From positions 29,568-93,567 of the forward strand of contig JAZQKB010000034.1 of assembly GCA_045541975.1 (NCBI GenBank): DNA of 64,000 bases. Reading direction: 5' to 3'. This DNA is from SIG452 sp045541975. GTDB taxonomy: Bacteria; Bacillota; Clostridia; UMGS1840. Below the pieces are notes generated by a model. It worked only from the letters and a program-made list of their open reading frames with translations. It was not told the DNA's origin and did not search any database. A program made the position numbers and the translations under genes. This document shows, piece by piece, positions 34,130-42,813 of the stretch (the first letter of the stretch is position 1; every line of letters begins with the position of its first letter).

Positions 34130-34396
34130 ATGTTCATTCCTTCCTTTCGCTTGTTTTCCTGCTTTTTTAATAACAGGGGTTCGGAAAACCGCTATGATTA
34201 CCACGTCCGGGACTTCTTCGGCTTCCGGCCCCCTTAGTATGCAACGAATTTCACCGATTCGCAAGTTCATCTTTTTTGCAGCTTTTTGTTCCCTTTTTTT
34301 GGATACCATTCCCCTATAAAAAACTTACGTCTTAGAAATTTGGTTTTGCCTAAAAAATTTTCCGACCAAAAATACAAAAAAACCGACGATTTATGA

Positions 34397-34425
34397 TTGA
34401 CATTACGAAAAAAAGGTAGTATAAT
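34397..34425 (+). promoter_or_regulatory. SigA promoter of serC-serA
   Basis: Perfect -35 TTGACA (34397-34402), 17-nt spacer, -10 TATAAT (34420-34425). Confidence 0.87.
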
Positions 34426-34434
34426 AAATTTGAT

Positions 34435-34447
34435 ATCCAAATTGGAT
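34435..34447. promoter_or_regulatory. Possible operator at serC transcription start
   Basis: Perfect inverted repeat ATCCAA-A-TTGGAT, beginning about 10 nt after the -10, where a repressor would block initiation. The binding protein is unknown. Confidence 0.4.
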
Positions 34448-34527
34448 TGTTAAAAATTAAACAAGTGTAATTTTAATGGTTCCCTACGGGGGCCAAAGAC
34501 ATAAAAATCAGAATGGAGACAGCAAGT

Positions 34528-35610
34528 ATGAAAAGAGTTTACAACTTCAGTGCAGGACCTTCTGCATTACCGGAAGCAGTGTTACAAAAAGCTGCAGAAG
34601 AAATGTTAGATGCAAACGGCGCAGGCATGTCCGTAATGGAAATGAGTCACCGTTCCAAAGACTATCAGGCAATTATTGACCGTGCGGAAGAACTGTTCCG
34701 TGAACTGATGGAAATTCCCGATGACTATGCAGTGTTATTCCTGCAGGGCGGTGCATCCTCTCAGTTTGCGATGATTGCTTTGAACCTGATGAATAAAAAC
34801 AAAAAAGGTGACTATGTAATCACCGGTCAGTGGGCAAAGAAAGCATATCAGGAAGGCGCACATTACGGTGACGCTTACCAGGTAGCATCCTCTGCTGACA
34901 AGACCTTCTCCTACATCCCCAAACTGGACAAATCCATGTTCCGTCCCGATGCAGACTTCGTACATATCACCTTAAACAACACCATCTACGGCACCAAATT
35001 CAACGAATTGCCCGATGTTGGTGATGTTCCCCTGGTTGCAGATATTTCTTCCTGTATTCTGTCTGAAAAATTAGATGTTTCTAAATTTGGTATGCTGTAT
35101 GCAGGTGCTCAGAAAAACATTGGTCCTGCAGGTCTCACCGTGGTGATCATCAGAAAAGACTTAATCGGCAATGCAATGGACATCTGCCCCATTATGTTTA
35201 ACTACCAGACTCATTTAGATTCCGGTTCTATGTATAACACTCCTCCCACCTATGCAATTTACATCTGTAAATTAGTATTAGAATGGTTAAAAGACTTAGG
35301 TGGCGTGGAAAAAATCCAGGAAATCAACTACAAGAAAGCAAAAATCTTGTATGACTATTTAGATTCTTCCGATTTCTTCACCGGTACCGTTGTGAAAGAA
35401 GACCGTTCCATTATGAACGTTCCCTTCCTTTCTCCCTCCGATGAATTAAACAAAAAATTCATTGCCGAAGCAAAAGAAGCCGGCTTTGTAAACTTAGCAG
35501 GTCACCGTTCTGTGGGCGGTATGCGTGCAAGTATCTATAATGCAATGCCCGTGGAAGGTGTGCAGGCACTGGTTGACTTTATGAAGAAGTTTGAAGCTGA
35601 AAACAAATAG
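34528..35610 (+). CDS. serC: Phosphoserine aminotransferase
   Basis: 360 aa from ATG 34528 (MKRVYNFSAGPSALP). FSAGPSALPE at the start, and the PLP lysine in YAGAQKNIGPAG are diagnostic. It converts 3-phosphohydroxypyruvate to phosphoserine. serA follows after 17 nt, giving two consecutive steps; serB is not in the window. A GC-rich 8-bp hairpin lies in the 5' leader at about 34475-34493. Confidence 0.97.
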   Translation: MKRVYNFSAGPSALPEAVLQKAAEEMLDANGAGMSVMEMSHRSKDYQAIIDRAEELFRELMEIPDDYAVLFLQGGASSQFAMIALNLMNKNKKGDYVITGQWAKKAYQEGAHYGDAYQVASSADKTFSYIPKLDKSMFRPDADFVHITLNNTIYGTKFNELPDVGDVPLVADISSCILSEKLDVSKFGMLYAGAQKNIGPAGLTVVIIRKDLIGNAMDICPIMFNYQTHLDSGSMYNTPPTYAIYICKLVLEWLKDLGGVEKIQEINYKKAKILYDYLDSSDFFTGTVVKEDRSIMNVPFLSPSDELNKKFIAEAKEAGFVNLAGHRSVGGMRASIYNAMPVEGVQALVDFMKKFEAENK

Positions 35611-35627
35611 AAAGGTGGCATATAACC

Positions 35628-36782
35628 ATGAAAATCGCTACTTTAAATAAAATTTCTGAAATTGGTTTAAAAGAACTGAAACCCGCTTACGAAATCAGCG
35701 ATGACGTAAACGGTGCAGCAGGTGTTTTAGTAAGAAGTGCATCCATGCACGATATGGAATTTGGAAACGAACTCCATGCAATTGCAAGAGCAGGCGCAGG
35801 GGTCAACAACATCCCTGTAGACAGATGTGCAGACGAAGGTATCATAGTATTTAACACCCCCGGTGCCAACGCAAATGCCGTAAAAGAACTGGTGTTAGCA
35901 GGTCTTTTAATGTCTTCCCGTGATTTAATCGGTGGCAACGCCTGGGCAAAAACCTTAACCGAAGATGTGGCAAAAGCTGTGGAAAAAGGCAAAGGAATGT
36001 TTGCAGGTTGCGAAATCGCAGGCAAAACTTTAGGGGTTATCGGCTTAGGCGCAATCGGCGCAAAAGTTGCAAACACCGCATTAAACTTAGGTATGAAGGT
36101 TATCGGTTATGACCCCTTCATCTCCATTGACGGTGCTTGGAGAATCTCCAAAAATGTTGTGCACGCTACCGAATTAAAGCAGGTTTATGAAAACTGTGAT
36201 TATATCACCATTCATGTTCCCTTAACTCCCGATACCAAAGGCTTTATCAACAACGAAACCATCAGCCAGATGAAGCAGGGCGTGGTTATTTTAAACTACG
36301 CAAGAGCAGCTTTAGTTTCTGACGAAGATATCAAAGCAGCACTCTCCAGCGGAAAAGTTCGCCGTTATGTAACCGACTTCCCCGATGGTGACATTGCATC
36401 TTATCCGGGCGTTATTGCATTCCCCCACTTAGGTGCATCCACTGAAGAATCTGAAGAAAACTGTGCATATATGGCTGCCATTCAGTTAAAGGATTATTTA
36501 GAAAACGGTATCATCAAAAATTCCGTAAACTATCCCGAAATGAATTTCGCAAGACTGCCCGGTCAGAAGCGTGTGGTAGTACTTCATAGAAACATTCCCA
36601 CCATGCTTTCTCAGATTTCCGGCGAGTTCTCCAAGTTATCCTTAAACATTGATAATATGCAGAACCGTTCCAAAAAGGAATATGCTTGCACCGTTTTAGA
36701 TGTTGCTGGTGATATTCCCGCAGAAACCGAAGCAGCATTAAAAGCGATTGACGGAGTTATCAGAGTTCGTATCATAGACTAA
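35628..36782 (+). CDS. serA: D-3-phosphoglycerate dehydrogenase
   Basis: 384 aa, the short type. NAD-binding GLGAIGAKVANTA near residue 147; catalytic residues in ARAALVSDED (Arg) and FPHLGASTEES (His). The C-terminal ~70 residues form an ACT domain that could bind serine. It oxidises 3-phosphoglycerate, the entry to serine and then glycine via GlyA, which is also in this window. Confidence 0.96.
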   Translation: MKIATLNKISEIGLKELKPAYEISDDVNGAAGVLVRSASMHDMEFGNELHAIARAGAGVNNIPVDRCADEGIIVFNTPGANANAVKELVLAGLLMSSRDLIGGNAWAKTLTEDVAKAVEKGKGMFAGCEIAGKTLGVIGLGAIGAKVANTALNLGMKVIGYDPFISIDGAWRISKNVVHATELKQVYENCDYITIHVPLTPDTKGFINNETISQMKQGVVILNYARAALVSDEDIKAALSSGKVRRYVTDFPDGDIASYPGVIAFPHLGASTEESEENCAYMAAIQLKDYLENGIIKNSVNYPEMNFARLPGQKRVVVLHRNIPTMLSQISGEFSKLSLNIDNMQNRSKKEYACTVLDVAGDIPAETEAALKAIDGVIRVRIID

Positions 36783-36811
36783 TTCTTTAGGTATAGGCTT
36801 GGTAAAAGGCG

Positions 36812-36851
36812 TAAAAGACGAAATTCTTTGATTAGGATTTCGTCTTTTTTT
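36812..36851 (+). terminator. Intrinsic terminator after serA
   Basis: 12-bp perfect stem AAAAGACGAAAT with its complement, 12-nt loop, then T run. Confidence 0.88.
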
Positions 36852-36858
36852 ATGTTAT

Positions 36859-37175
36859 GATATGTTCATTTTTTTCTTTGGCAGCAAAGAAAAAAACGAA
36901 CCAGAAAAAAGAAACTGCCGCCTGGTATTTTTGCAATCCCTACTTCCGTCTTCCAAAAACGTTTCTCAATTGCAAAAATAATGGCGGATTATTTTGGTTT
37001 CGTTGTTTGATAATGTTTCTTTAGGTTGATATAACCTGATGCAGAACTCTTTTCTGCGACTTGTAAAATCGTATAATAGGACAGCCGTAGGTTGTCTGAG
37101 CACTCGTTTGAAGGGGGTAATGGGATTGATAAGGGACATAGGGGGAAAATCGAAAGTTTCCCCTGGGCCCTTGAC
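36859..37175 (+). repeat. Dispersed ~310-nt structured repeat, copy A
   Basis: Shares long near-identical blocks with 63670-63971 in the same orientation: GATATGTTCATTTTTTTCTTTG at the start, AAACTGCCGCCTGGTATT, CTTTTCTGCGA, GAGCACTCGTTTGAAGGGG, GGGGGAAAATCGAAAGTT and CCCTTGAC at the end. It opens with a 17-bp near-perfect hairpin and ends with a second hairpin around AAAATCGAAAG. The reading frames within look spurious. It follows the serA terminator. Confidence 0.85.
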
Positions 37176-37226
37176 GTATCGAAGTTTATTTTGATTAAGC
37201 TCATCAGACCAAATTCTAAAAAATTG

Positions 37227-37255
37227 TTTACAAATTAGAAAACTTATGTTATAAT
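37227..37255 (+). promoter_or_regulatory. SigA promoter of the structured RNA
   Basis: -35 TTTACA (37227-37232), 17-nt spacer, -10 TATAAT (37250-37255). Transcription would start near 37262, at the first base pair of the RNA stem. Confidence 0.82.
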
Positions 37256-37260
37256 AAATT

Positions 37261-37433
37261 TGCGACATAAATTCAATAGTATTTCCCTATTAAAGTGTGT
37301 ATTTTTATACTTTCCTTGTGTAAAAATGCAGGCTCTGTTTCAGCATGCTTTAATAGGATGAATGAATTTGTGTCGCAGCAAAAGGAGCTGTGCATTTTTC
37401 GTGCGTAGTGTCCAAACGCTACGCACTTTTTTT
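37261..37433 (+). ncRNA. Unassigned structured RNA (leader or small RNA)
   Basis: A 15-bp closing stem joins 37261-37275 to 37363-37377 (one wobble), with an inner perfect 10-bp stem joining 37286-37295 (CCTATTAAAG) to 37348-37357, a 52-nt apical part and an asymmetric internal loop. A strong terminator with an 11-bp stem (37401-37411/37416-37426, loop CCAA, seven T) ends it. With its own promoter it is about 172 nt long. I do not recognise FMN, SAM, glycine, c-di-GMP, c-di-AMP, T-box or other common elements. The stalk-domain gene starts 44 nt after the terminator, so it could be a riboswitch-like leader or an independent small RNA. Confidence 0.7.
37401..37433 (+). terminator. Terminator of structured RNA, upstream of stalk-domain gene
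   Basis: GTGCGTAGTGT pairs with ACGCTACGCAC (one G-U), tetraloop CCAA, T7 run. Confidence 0.92.
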
Positions 37434-37476
37434 GTATAGCAAAATATTCTTACACTTTCCAAAGGAGGAAAACAAC

Positions 37477-38547
37477 ATGAAAGCAAACATCAAATCTGTG
37501 GTTTCCGGCATCATCATCGGAGCTACCCTCACCAGCGGTATTGCCATTGCCAAAACCGGAACCGAAAATCTGGAAGCATGGTATGCCAACATTCAGATTA
37601 TGATTAACGGAACAAAAATTCAGCCAAAAGATGCCAACGGAAACACCGTGGAACCCTTTATTGTAGATGGAACTACCTATCTGCCCATCCGTGCAGTTGG
37701 AGAAGCCTTAGGAAAAGAAGTGAGCTGGGATAGCGAAACCAACACCGTGTCTTTAAACGATCCTACTGCTACTGCTACTCCTACCCCAACTCAGACACCT
37801 GCTCCCACTGTCACTCCCACCCCGACTCAGCCTCCTATGGCAAAACCCACCGAATTTTCCTACACCACCACGCAAATTCTGCAAATTTCCGGCTACCGTG
37901 AAGATGCCATTAAAGGGGAACTTAAAACTGCTTGGGATAGCAGTCAGAAAAACGCTGCTTTCTATGCAAAAATGCGTTGTAACAATGGCGGACTTGCCGA
38001 TTACATTGACTGCGAAATCACATTAAACGAAGTGATTGCTACCGAATCGGACGGATTTACCGGCTATTTTGATGTGACAATGAACGGAAATCTAAGACAT
38101 AACCGTATCAAAGGAACTGTTTCGGTGGATGGCAAAAAGCTTTCGTTACATACCGAAGAATATGACTACAAACTGATTGCCAACCTTCCCGGCGAAGAAG
38201 CAAAATCCAAGCTTATTACCTATTACGGACTGCAAGCTGTGAAATACAACGGTGAAAAAGCAACCGGTATGTTCCTGTTAGAATATAATGAGGACCGCAC
38301 TGGCATTACTTTAGACGGTAATTTCAAAACCGAAGAGCAAACCTACACCATTGAGGCAAACGAAGTTACCGCTATAACAGATAACCAAATTGAAGGAATT
38401 TTTTCTGTCCTTTGTAACGGTGAAACCGTGATAAATCATGCAAAGGGAACCATCAAAGAGTTATCCGCACCCCTTGGTGATGTGATGAACGTGGAAATTG
38501 AAGGATTCTCCACCCTGACACTTCGTGTTGTGGAAATCGGCTACTAA
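37477..38547 (+). CDS. Secreted stalk-domain (copper amine oxidase N-terminal-like) protein
   Basis: 356 aa from ATG 37477 behind AAAGGAGG. N-terminal signal or membrane segment (SVVSGIIIGATLTSGIAIA). Residues ~35-95 match the stalk domain: IMINGTKIQPKDANGN, YLPIRAVGEALGKEVSWD, NTVSLND. A Thr/Pro linker (TPTPTQTPAPTVTPT) leads to a beta-rich C-terminal domain of ~230 residues that I do not recognise. Stalk domains occur on cell-surface proteins of Firmicutes; no oxidase active site is present. It is controlled by whatever read-through passes the terminator just upstream. Confidence 0.8.
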   Translation: MKANIKSVVSGIIIGATLTSGIAIAKTGTENLEAWYANIQIMINGTKIQPKDANGNTVEPFIVDGTTYLPIRAVGEALGKEVSWDSETNTVSLNDPTATATPTPTQTPAPTVTPTPTQPPMAKPTEFSYTTTQILQISGYREDAIKGELKTAWDSSQKNAAFYAKMRCNNGGLADYIDCEITLNEVIATESDGFTGYFDVTMNGNLRHNRIKGTVSVDGKKLSLHTEEYDYKLIANLPGEEAKSKLITYYGLQAVKYNGEKATGMFLLEYNEDRTGITLDGNFKTEEQTYTIEANEVTAITDNQIEGIFSVLCNGETVINHAKGTIKELSAPLGDVMNVEIEGFSTLTLRVVEIGY

Positions 38548-38562
38548 GAAAATAAAACCAAA

Positions 38563-38612
38563 CGAAAAAAGCAGAAAGAACCCAAATCCAAAACGGATTG
38601 GGTTCTTTCTGC
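38563..38612 (-). terminator. Intrinsic terminator of htrA
   Basis: 18-19 bp stem (GCAGAAAGAACCCAA and complement, one bulged A), loop AAAAC. The T run is on the minus strand only, so it serves htrA. A second, weaker hairpin (GAAAGAG/CTCTTTC) lies at about 38635-38660. Confidence 0.85.
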
Positions 38613-38673
38613 ATAAGGAAATTTATTAAGGAGAGAAAGAGCGTTTTGCACTCTTTCTTTCTAAGGAAGGGGC

Positions 38674-40092
38674 TTAATTTTCGGGAGGAAGCGGTTTGTC
38701 TTCCTGAAGCACCAACGGAACCTTCATGGTGTCTGTTCCGCGGATGACAGTTAACACAACCGTGTCTCCTGCCACATGTTTTTCTTTTTCTTTATTCAGT
38801 TCGTCCACGGTTTTTACCTTTACGCCGTCAACTTCTGTAATCACGTCTCCCGTTTTGATACCTGCACGTTCTGCTGCAGAATAGGGAGAAGTTTCCACCA
38901 CATAAATACCAACAGGGATATCATAATACATAGAATCCTGTTCGCTGACATTTCTGCCTGCAATTCCAATAACAGGACGGCCTTTTACATAACCGTTGGC
39001 AATTAAATCGTCAATAATAGGTTTCGCTTCGTCAATGGGAATGGCAAAGCCGATGCCTTCCACGCCGGAAGCAGACATTTTCACAGAGTTAATCCCGATT
39101 ACTTCACCGTAGTTATTCACCAAAGCACCGCCGGAGTTTCCGGGGTTGATGGCTGCATCGGTCTGAATTAAGTTAAATTCCTGGTCATCCACAGTGATGG
39201 AACGGTTCAATGCACTGATATAACCACCGGTTACACTGCCTGCAAGCTCGTTGCCTAAGGGGTTACCGATAGCAATTGCCAGCTCACCCACCTGAAGCTC
39301 GGAAGAATTTCCTAAGGTTGCAACCGGGAAGCTTTCACCTTCAATTTTAATTACAGCTAAATCGGTTCTTGCATCTGCCCCAATTAAAACTGCCTGATAT
39401 TCTTCACCGTCATTTAGTGTAACGGTGATTTCCGAGGCACCTTCGATCACATGATTATTGGTAACAATATATCCGTCATTGGAAATAATAATACCGGAGC
39501 CGGAACCGCTTGCCAGAGCAGAAGAACCAAAAATGGTCTGTCGCTGTACCACGGTGTTTACCCCTACAACCGCAGGGCCAACCTTTCGGGAAATTTCCAC
39601 CACACTTAAAAGTTTCTTTTCGCTGCCCTCCGGTGCACCTGCCTGCTCGGCATTTAAAGCCGGATTGGGAGGAGTCAGATAAGAGCCGGATGCAGACTGT
39701 GTTTTCTGAATCTGTCGTTCAATCAGTTTGGGTAATGCTAAAAATGTAGCCAACGAAGTGACACAAGTCCCCACAGCAAATGCCAGAACCAATGCAAGAA
39801 ATCTGGTTCCCTTTTTCTTGGGAACAACCGGTTCTAAAGGAGGCTCATTTTGTTCCGAAAAAGTGGGTTCGCTTTCGCTAAGTTGCTCTGTTACCGGTTC
39901 AGTGTCATCGGAAGAAGGCTGTTCCAAGGAGGATTCCTCTTTTACAGATTCTTCTTCCAAAGAAACCTCTGCCTCAGACTCTGTGACAACATCAACAGAG
40001 GGCATCTCGGAAGTTTCGTCGTTGGGAGTATCAGTCACAGGAATCTTGGTTTCAGGTTCCTGATTTTCAGAGTTATATTGATCGTAATTCAT
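38674..40092 (-). CDS. htrA: HtrA/DegP-type membrane-anchored serine protease
   Basis: 472 aa. Residues 1-95 are acidic, Ser/Glu-rich and probably disordered in the cytoplasm; one membrane segment follows (FLALVLAFAVGTCVTSLATF). The trypsin-like domain has the triad His in TNNHVIEGA, Asp in ARTDLAVIKIE and Ser in NPGNSGGALVN. One PDZ domain near the C-terminus (GIKTGDVITEVDGVKV). It degrades misfolded exported proteins outside the membrane. Usual controllers (CssRS) are not seen nearby. Confidence 0.94.
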   Translation of the reverse strand: MNYDQYNSENQEPETKIPVTDTPNDETSEMPSVDVVTESEAEVSLEEESVKEESSLEQPSSDDTEPVTEQLSESEPTFSEQNEPPLEPVVPKKKGTRFLALVLAFAVGTCVTSLATFLALPKLIERQIQKTQSASGSYLTPPNPALNAEQAGAPEGSEKKLLSVVEISRKVGPAVVGVNTVVQRQTIFGSSALASGSGSGIIISNDGYIVTNNHVIEGASEITVTLNDGEEYQAVLIGADARTDLAVIKIEGESFPVATLGNSSELQVGELAIAIGNPLGNELAGSVTGGYISALNRSITVDDQEFNLIQTDAAINPGNSGGALVNNYGEVIGINSVKMSASGVEGIGFAIPIDEAKPIIDDLIANGYVKGRPVIGIAGRNVSEQDSMYYDIPVGIYVVETSPYSAAERAGIKTGDVITEVDGVKVKTVDELNKEKEKHVAGDTVVLTVIRGTDTMKVPLVLQEDKPLPPEN

Positions 40093-40271
40093 ATCGAATA
40101 GATTCCTTTCCTCTTTCGTAGCTATATCTTAACAAAGGATTGTGAATAGTCTGTGAAATATAATTGAAGTTTATGTGATATTTTTTCATTCAAAAAAAAT
40201 AAAAACTTCGCACAATCTACATAAACCTGGTATAAAATGGAAATAGTATCATAAAAGGAGTTACAAAAAAC

Positions 40272-40685
40272 ATGAATTTCTTCAGAAGACTACTCTATAA
40301 ACTTGCCGATTTTATGCAAGGGCGTTACGGTATGGACGGCCTTTACATTCCCATTCTGATTGTATCCTGTGCCTTTACCTTGCTTGGCACACTGTTTCAT
40401 TCCTTAATCCTTCGGCTGATTGGTTCCTTACTTTTAATTTGGTTGGTATTTCGTACCCTCTCCAAAAATCATTCTGCCCGAAGACGGGAACTTTATGCAT
40501 ACTATAATATTAAAAACAAAGTGGTTTCTTGGTTTCGTAACCCTGCCAGAAAAACCGCAAAGCAAAAAAACAAGCGTTACCTGAAATGCCCTAAATGCAA
40601 AGCAAAACTGAGTGTTCCCAAAGGAATCGGTAAAATCAGAATCACCTGCACGGTTTGTAAACATCAATTTGAAAAAAAGGTATAA
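40272..40685 (+). CDS. Small membrane protein with C-terminal zinc ribbon
   Basis: 137 aa. Two adjacent hydrophobic segments (about residues 22-58), a basic middle part, then a zinc ribbon made of CPKCKAKLSVPKG and CTVCKHQF. Good AAAGGAG site before the ATG. It resembles small clostridial zinc-ribbon proteins of unknown role. It stands alone, divergent from htrA. Confidence 0.75.
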   Translation: MNFFRRLLYKLADFMQGRYGMDGLYIPILIVSCAFTLLGTLFHSLILRLIGSLLLIWLVFRTLSKNHSARRRELYAYYNIKNKVVSWFRNPARKTAKQKNKRYLKCPKCKAKLSVPKGIGKIRITCTVCKHQFEKKV

Positions 40686-40775
40686 CCACATGTCCGCCAA
40701 AATGATTTTTGGCGGATTTTTTGTATGAAATTTTCCATATTTTCCAAAACTATAGGAAATTGTGTTTTCTTTCAC

Positions 40776-40804
40776 TTGACAAAAAACAAGGAATCAAGTA
40801 TACT
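40776..40804 (+). promoter_or_regulatory. SigA promoter of OPT transporter gene
   Basis: Perfect -35 TTGACA (40776-40781), 17-nt spacer, -10 TATACT (40799-40804). Confidence 0.82.
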
Positions 40805-40877
40805 ATAATTAGTGAAGTTTGCGCCAATATTTGGCAAAATAAAGCTGTTTTATAAAACGGCAGATTGGAGACGATTT

Positions 40878-42800
40878 ATGGAACAAAACAACAAATTTCA
40901 ACCCTACATCCCGGCAGATCGTGTGACCCCTGAATTAACGGTTACCTCGATCGTCATCGGTGTACTCTTAGCAATTATCTTCGGTGCAGCAAACGCATAC
41001 CTTGGCCTTCGTGTCGGTATGACCGTGTCTGCATCCATTCCCGCAGCAGTTATTTCCATGGGTATTATCCGTATTTTAATGCGGAAAAACTCCATTTTGG
41101 AAAGCAACATTGTGCAAACTATCGGTTCTGCAGGGGAATCCGTTGCAGCAGGTGCAATCTTCACCTTACCTGCTCTGTTTATCTGGGCATCTGACCCCAG
41201 CTATAACATCAGCCAGCCCGGTATCTTAGAAATCACCTTAATCGCTATGATTGGCGGTTTGCTGGGCGTATTCTTTATGATTCCCTTAAGAAATGCCTTA
41301 ATCGTGAAAGAACACGGCGTGCTTCCCTACCCAGAAGGTACTGCTTGTGCAGAAGTACTGTTAGCAGGGGAAGAAGGCGGCGCAAACGCTTCTTCTGTAT
41401 TTGCAGGGATGGGCATTGCAGCTTTCTTTAAATTCGTGATTGACGGTTTGAAAGCGGCTCCCGGCGAAGTGGCTTTAAAAATCAAAGGCTTTGCAGGTGA
41501 AATCGGAACTCAGATATACCCTGCTGTGTTGAGCGTTGGTTACATTTGCGGACCGAAGATTTCTTCCTATATGTTCGCAGGCGGACTGTTAAGCTGGTTA
41601 GTTTTAATCCCCATGATTGTGACCTTCGGACAGAGCATTATCCTGTATCCCGGCACTCAGCCTATTGGTGAAATGTTTGCAGCCGGCGGTGCTTCTGCAA
41701 TCTGGAGTTCCTATATTCGTTATATCGGTGCAGGCGCACTAGCAGCAGGCGGTATTATCAGTTTAATTAAATCCCTGCCCTTAATCGTGCGTACATTCCG
41801 TGATTCTATGGCAAGCTTAGGTGCCAAAAATACCGGCGGGGCACTCCGTACCGAACAGGATCTTCCTATGTCTGTGGTGCTGATTGCTGTTGCAGTGTTA
41901 ACCTTAGCTGTATGGTTGGTACCTGCAATTCCCGTATCCTTCCTGGGTGCTGTCATTGTAGTAATATTCGGATTCTTCTTTGCAGCTGTATCCTCCCGCA
42001 TGGTTGGTCTGGTAGGCAGCTCCAATAACCCGGTTTCCGGTATGGCAATCGCAACTCTGCTGTTTTCCACCCTCATCTTAAAAGCAACCGGTGAATCCGG
42101 CTCTTCCGGTATGGTAGCTGCTATTTCGATCGGTTCTATTATCTGTATCGTTGCTGCAATTTCCGGTGATACTTCTCAAGACTTAAAAACCGGTTATCTC
42201 TTGGGCTCCACTCCCAAAAAACAGCAAATTGGTGAAATTTTAGGGGTTGTAGCATCTGCACTTGCAATCGGCGGTACTCTGTATCTGTTAAACACTGCTT
42301 GGGGCTACGGTTCCCAGGAACTGCCCGCTCCTCAGGCAATGCTGATGAAAATGATCACCGAAGGCGTTATGAACGCACAACTTCCCTGGAATCTGGTAGC
42401 AATCGGTGCAATGATTGCTGTAATTGTGGAAATTATCAAAATTCCCGTTCTGCCCTTTGCCATTGGGATGTATCTGCCGGTTCACTTAAACGCTTGTATT
42501 ATGGTGGGCGGTATCATCCGCTTCTTAGTTGAAAAATCCAAAAAAGACGAAAAGCAAAAAGAAACTGCTGTAAACAACGGTATTCTCTACTGCTCCGGTA
42601 TGATTGCCGGGGAAGGCTTAGTGGGAATCCTGCTGGCTGTGATTGCAATCTTCGGTTGGGACAAGTTCCTCAATGTTGGTGCAATGCTGAACCTGCCGGA
42701 AGCAGTTTCCCAGTGGTTAAGCATTGGTCTGTTTGCCGTAATCATTCTGTTGGTATTTGTATTCTCCGCTTGGAAAAAACAGAAATCCAACCAGCAGTAA
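40878..42800 (+). CDS. OPT family oligopeptide transporter
   Basis: 640 aa from ATG 40878 (a GGAG lies upstream; the frame is open earlier but without a site). About 15-16 membrane segments. VTSIVIGVLLAIIFGAANAYLGLRVGMT at the start and HGVLPYPEGTACAEVL are hallmarks of the prokaryotic OPT group. It probably imports small peptides with protons; iron-chelate transport is an alternative in this superfamily. The PqqD-like gene follows after 13 nt. Confidence 0.92.
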   Translation: MEQNNKFQPYIPADRVTPELTVTSIVIGVLLAIIFGAANAYLGLRVGMTVSASIPAAVISMGIIRILMRKNSILESNIVQTIGSAGESVAAGAIFTLPALFIWASDPSYNISQPGILEITLIAMIGGLLGVFFMIPLRNALIVKEHGVLPYPEGTACAEVLLAGEEGGANASSVFAGMGIAAFFKFVIDGLKAAPGEVALKIKGFAGEIGTQIYPAVLSVGYICGPKISSYMFAGGLLSWLVLIPMIVTFGQSIILYPGTQPIGEMFAAGGASAIWSSYIRYIGAGALAAGGIISLIKSLPLIVRTFRDSMASLGAKNTGGALRTEQDLPMSVVLIAVAVLTLAVWLVPAIPVSFLGAVIVVIFGFFFAAVSSRMVGLVGSSNNPVSGMAIATLLFSTLILKATGESGSSGMVAAISIGSIICIVAAISGDTSQDLKTGYLLGSTPKKQQIGEILGVVASALAIGGTLYLLNTAWGYGSQELPAPQAMLMKMITEGVMNAQLPWNLVAIGAMIAVIVEIIKIPVLPFAIGMYLPVHLNACIMVGGIIRFLVEKSKKDEKQKETAVNNGILYCSGMIAGEGLVGILLAVIAIFGWDKFLNVGAMLNLPEAVSQWLSIGLFAVIILLVFVFSAWKKQKSNQQ

Positions 42801-42813
42801 TACCTAGCATATT

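Noticed and set aside
29311..34309. Encapsulin nanocompartment instead of a phage cassette
   Set aside because: No cargo enzyme is present, and scaffold-, adaptor- and nozzle-like neighbours point to a virion module.
36966..37268. 100-codon minus-strand frame in repeat copy A
   Set aside because: It lies inside a dispersed repeat, has no ribosome site, and the equivalent frame in copy B has a different start and end.
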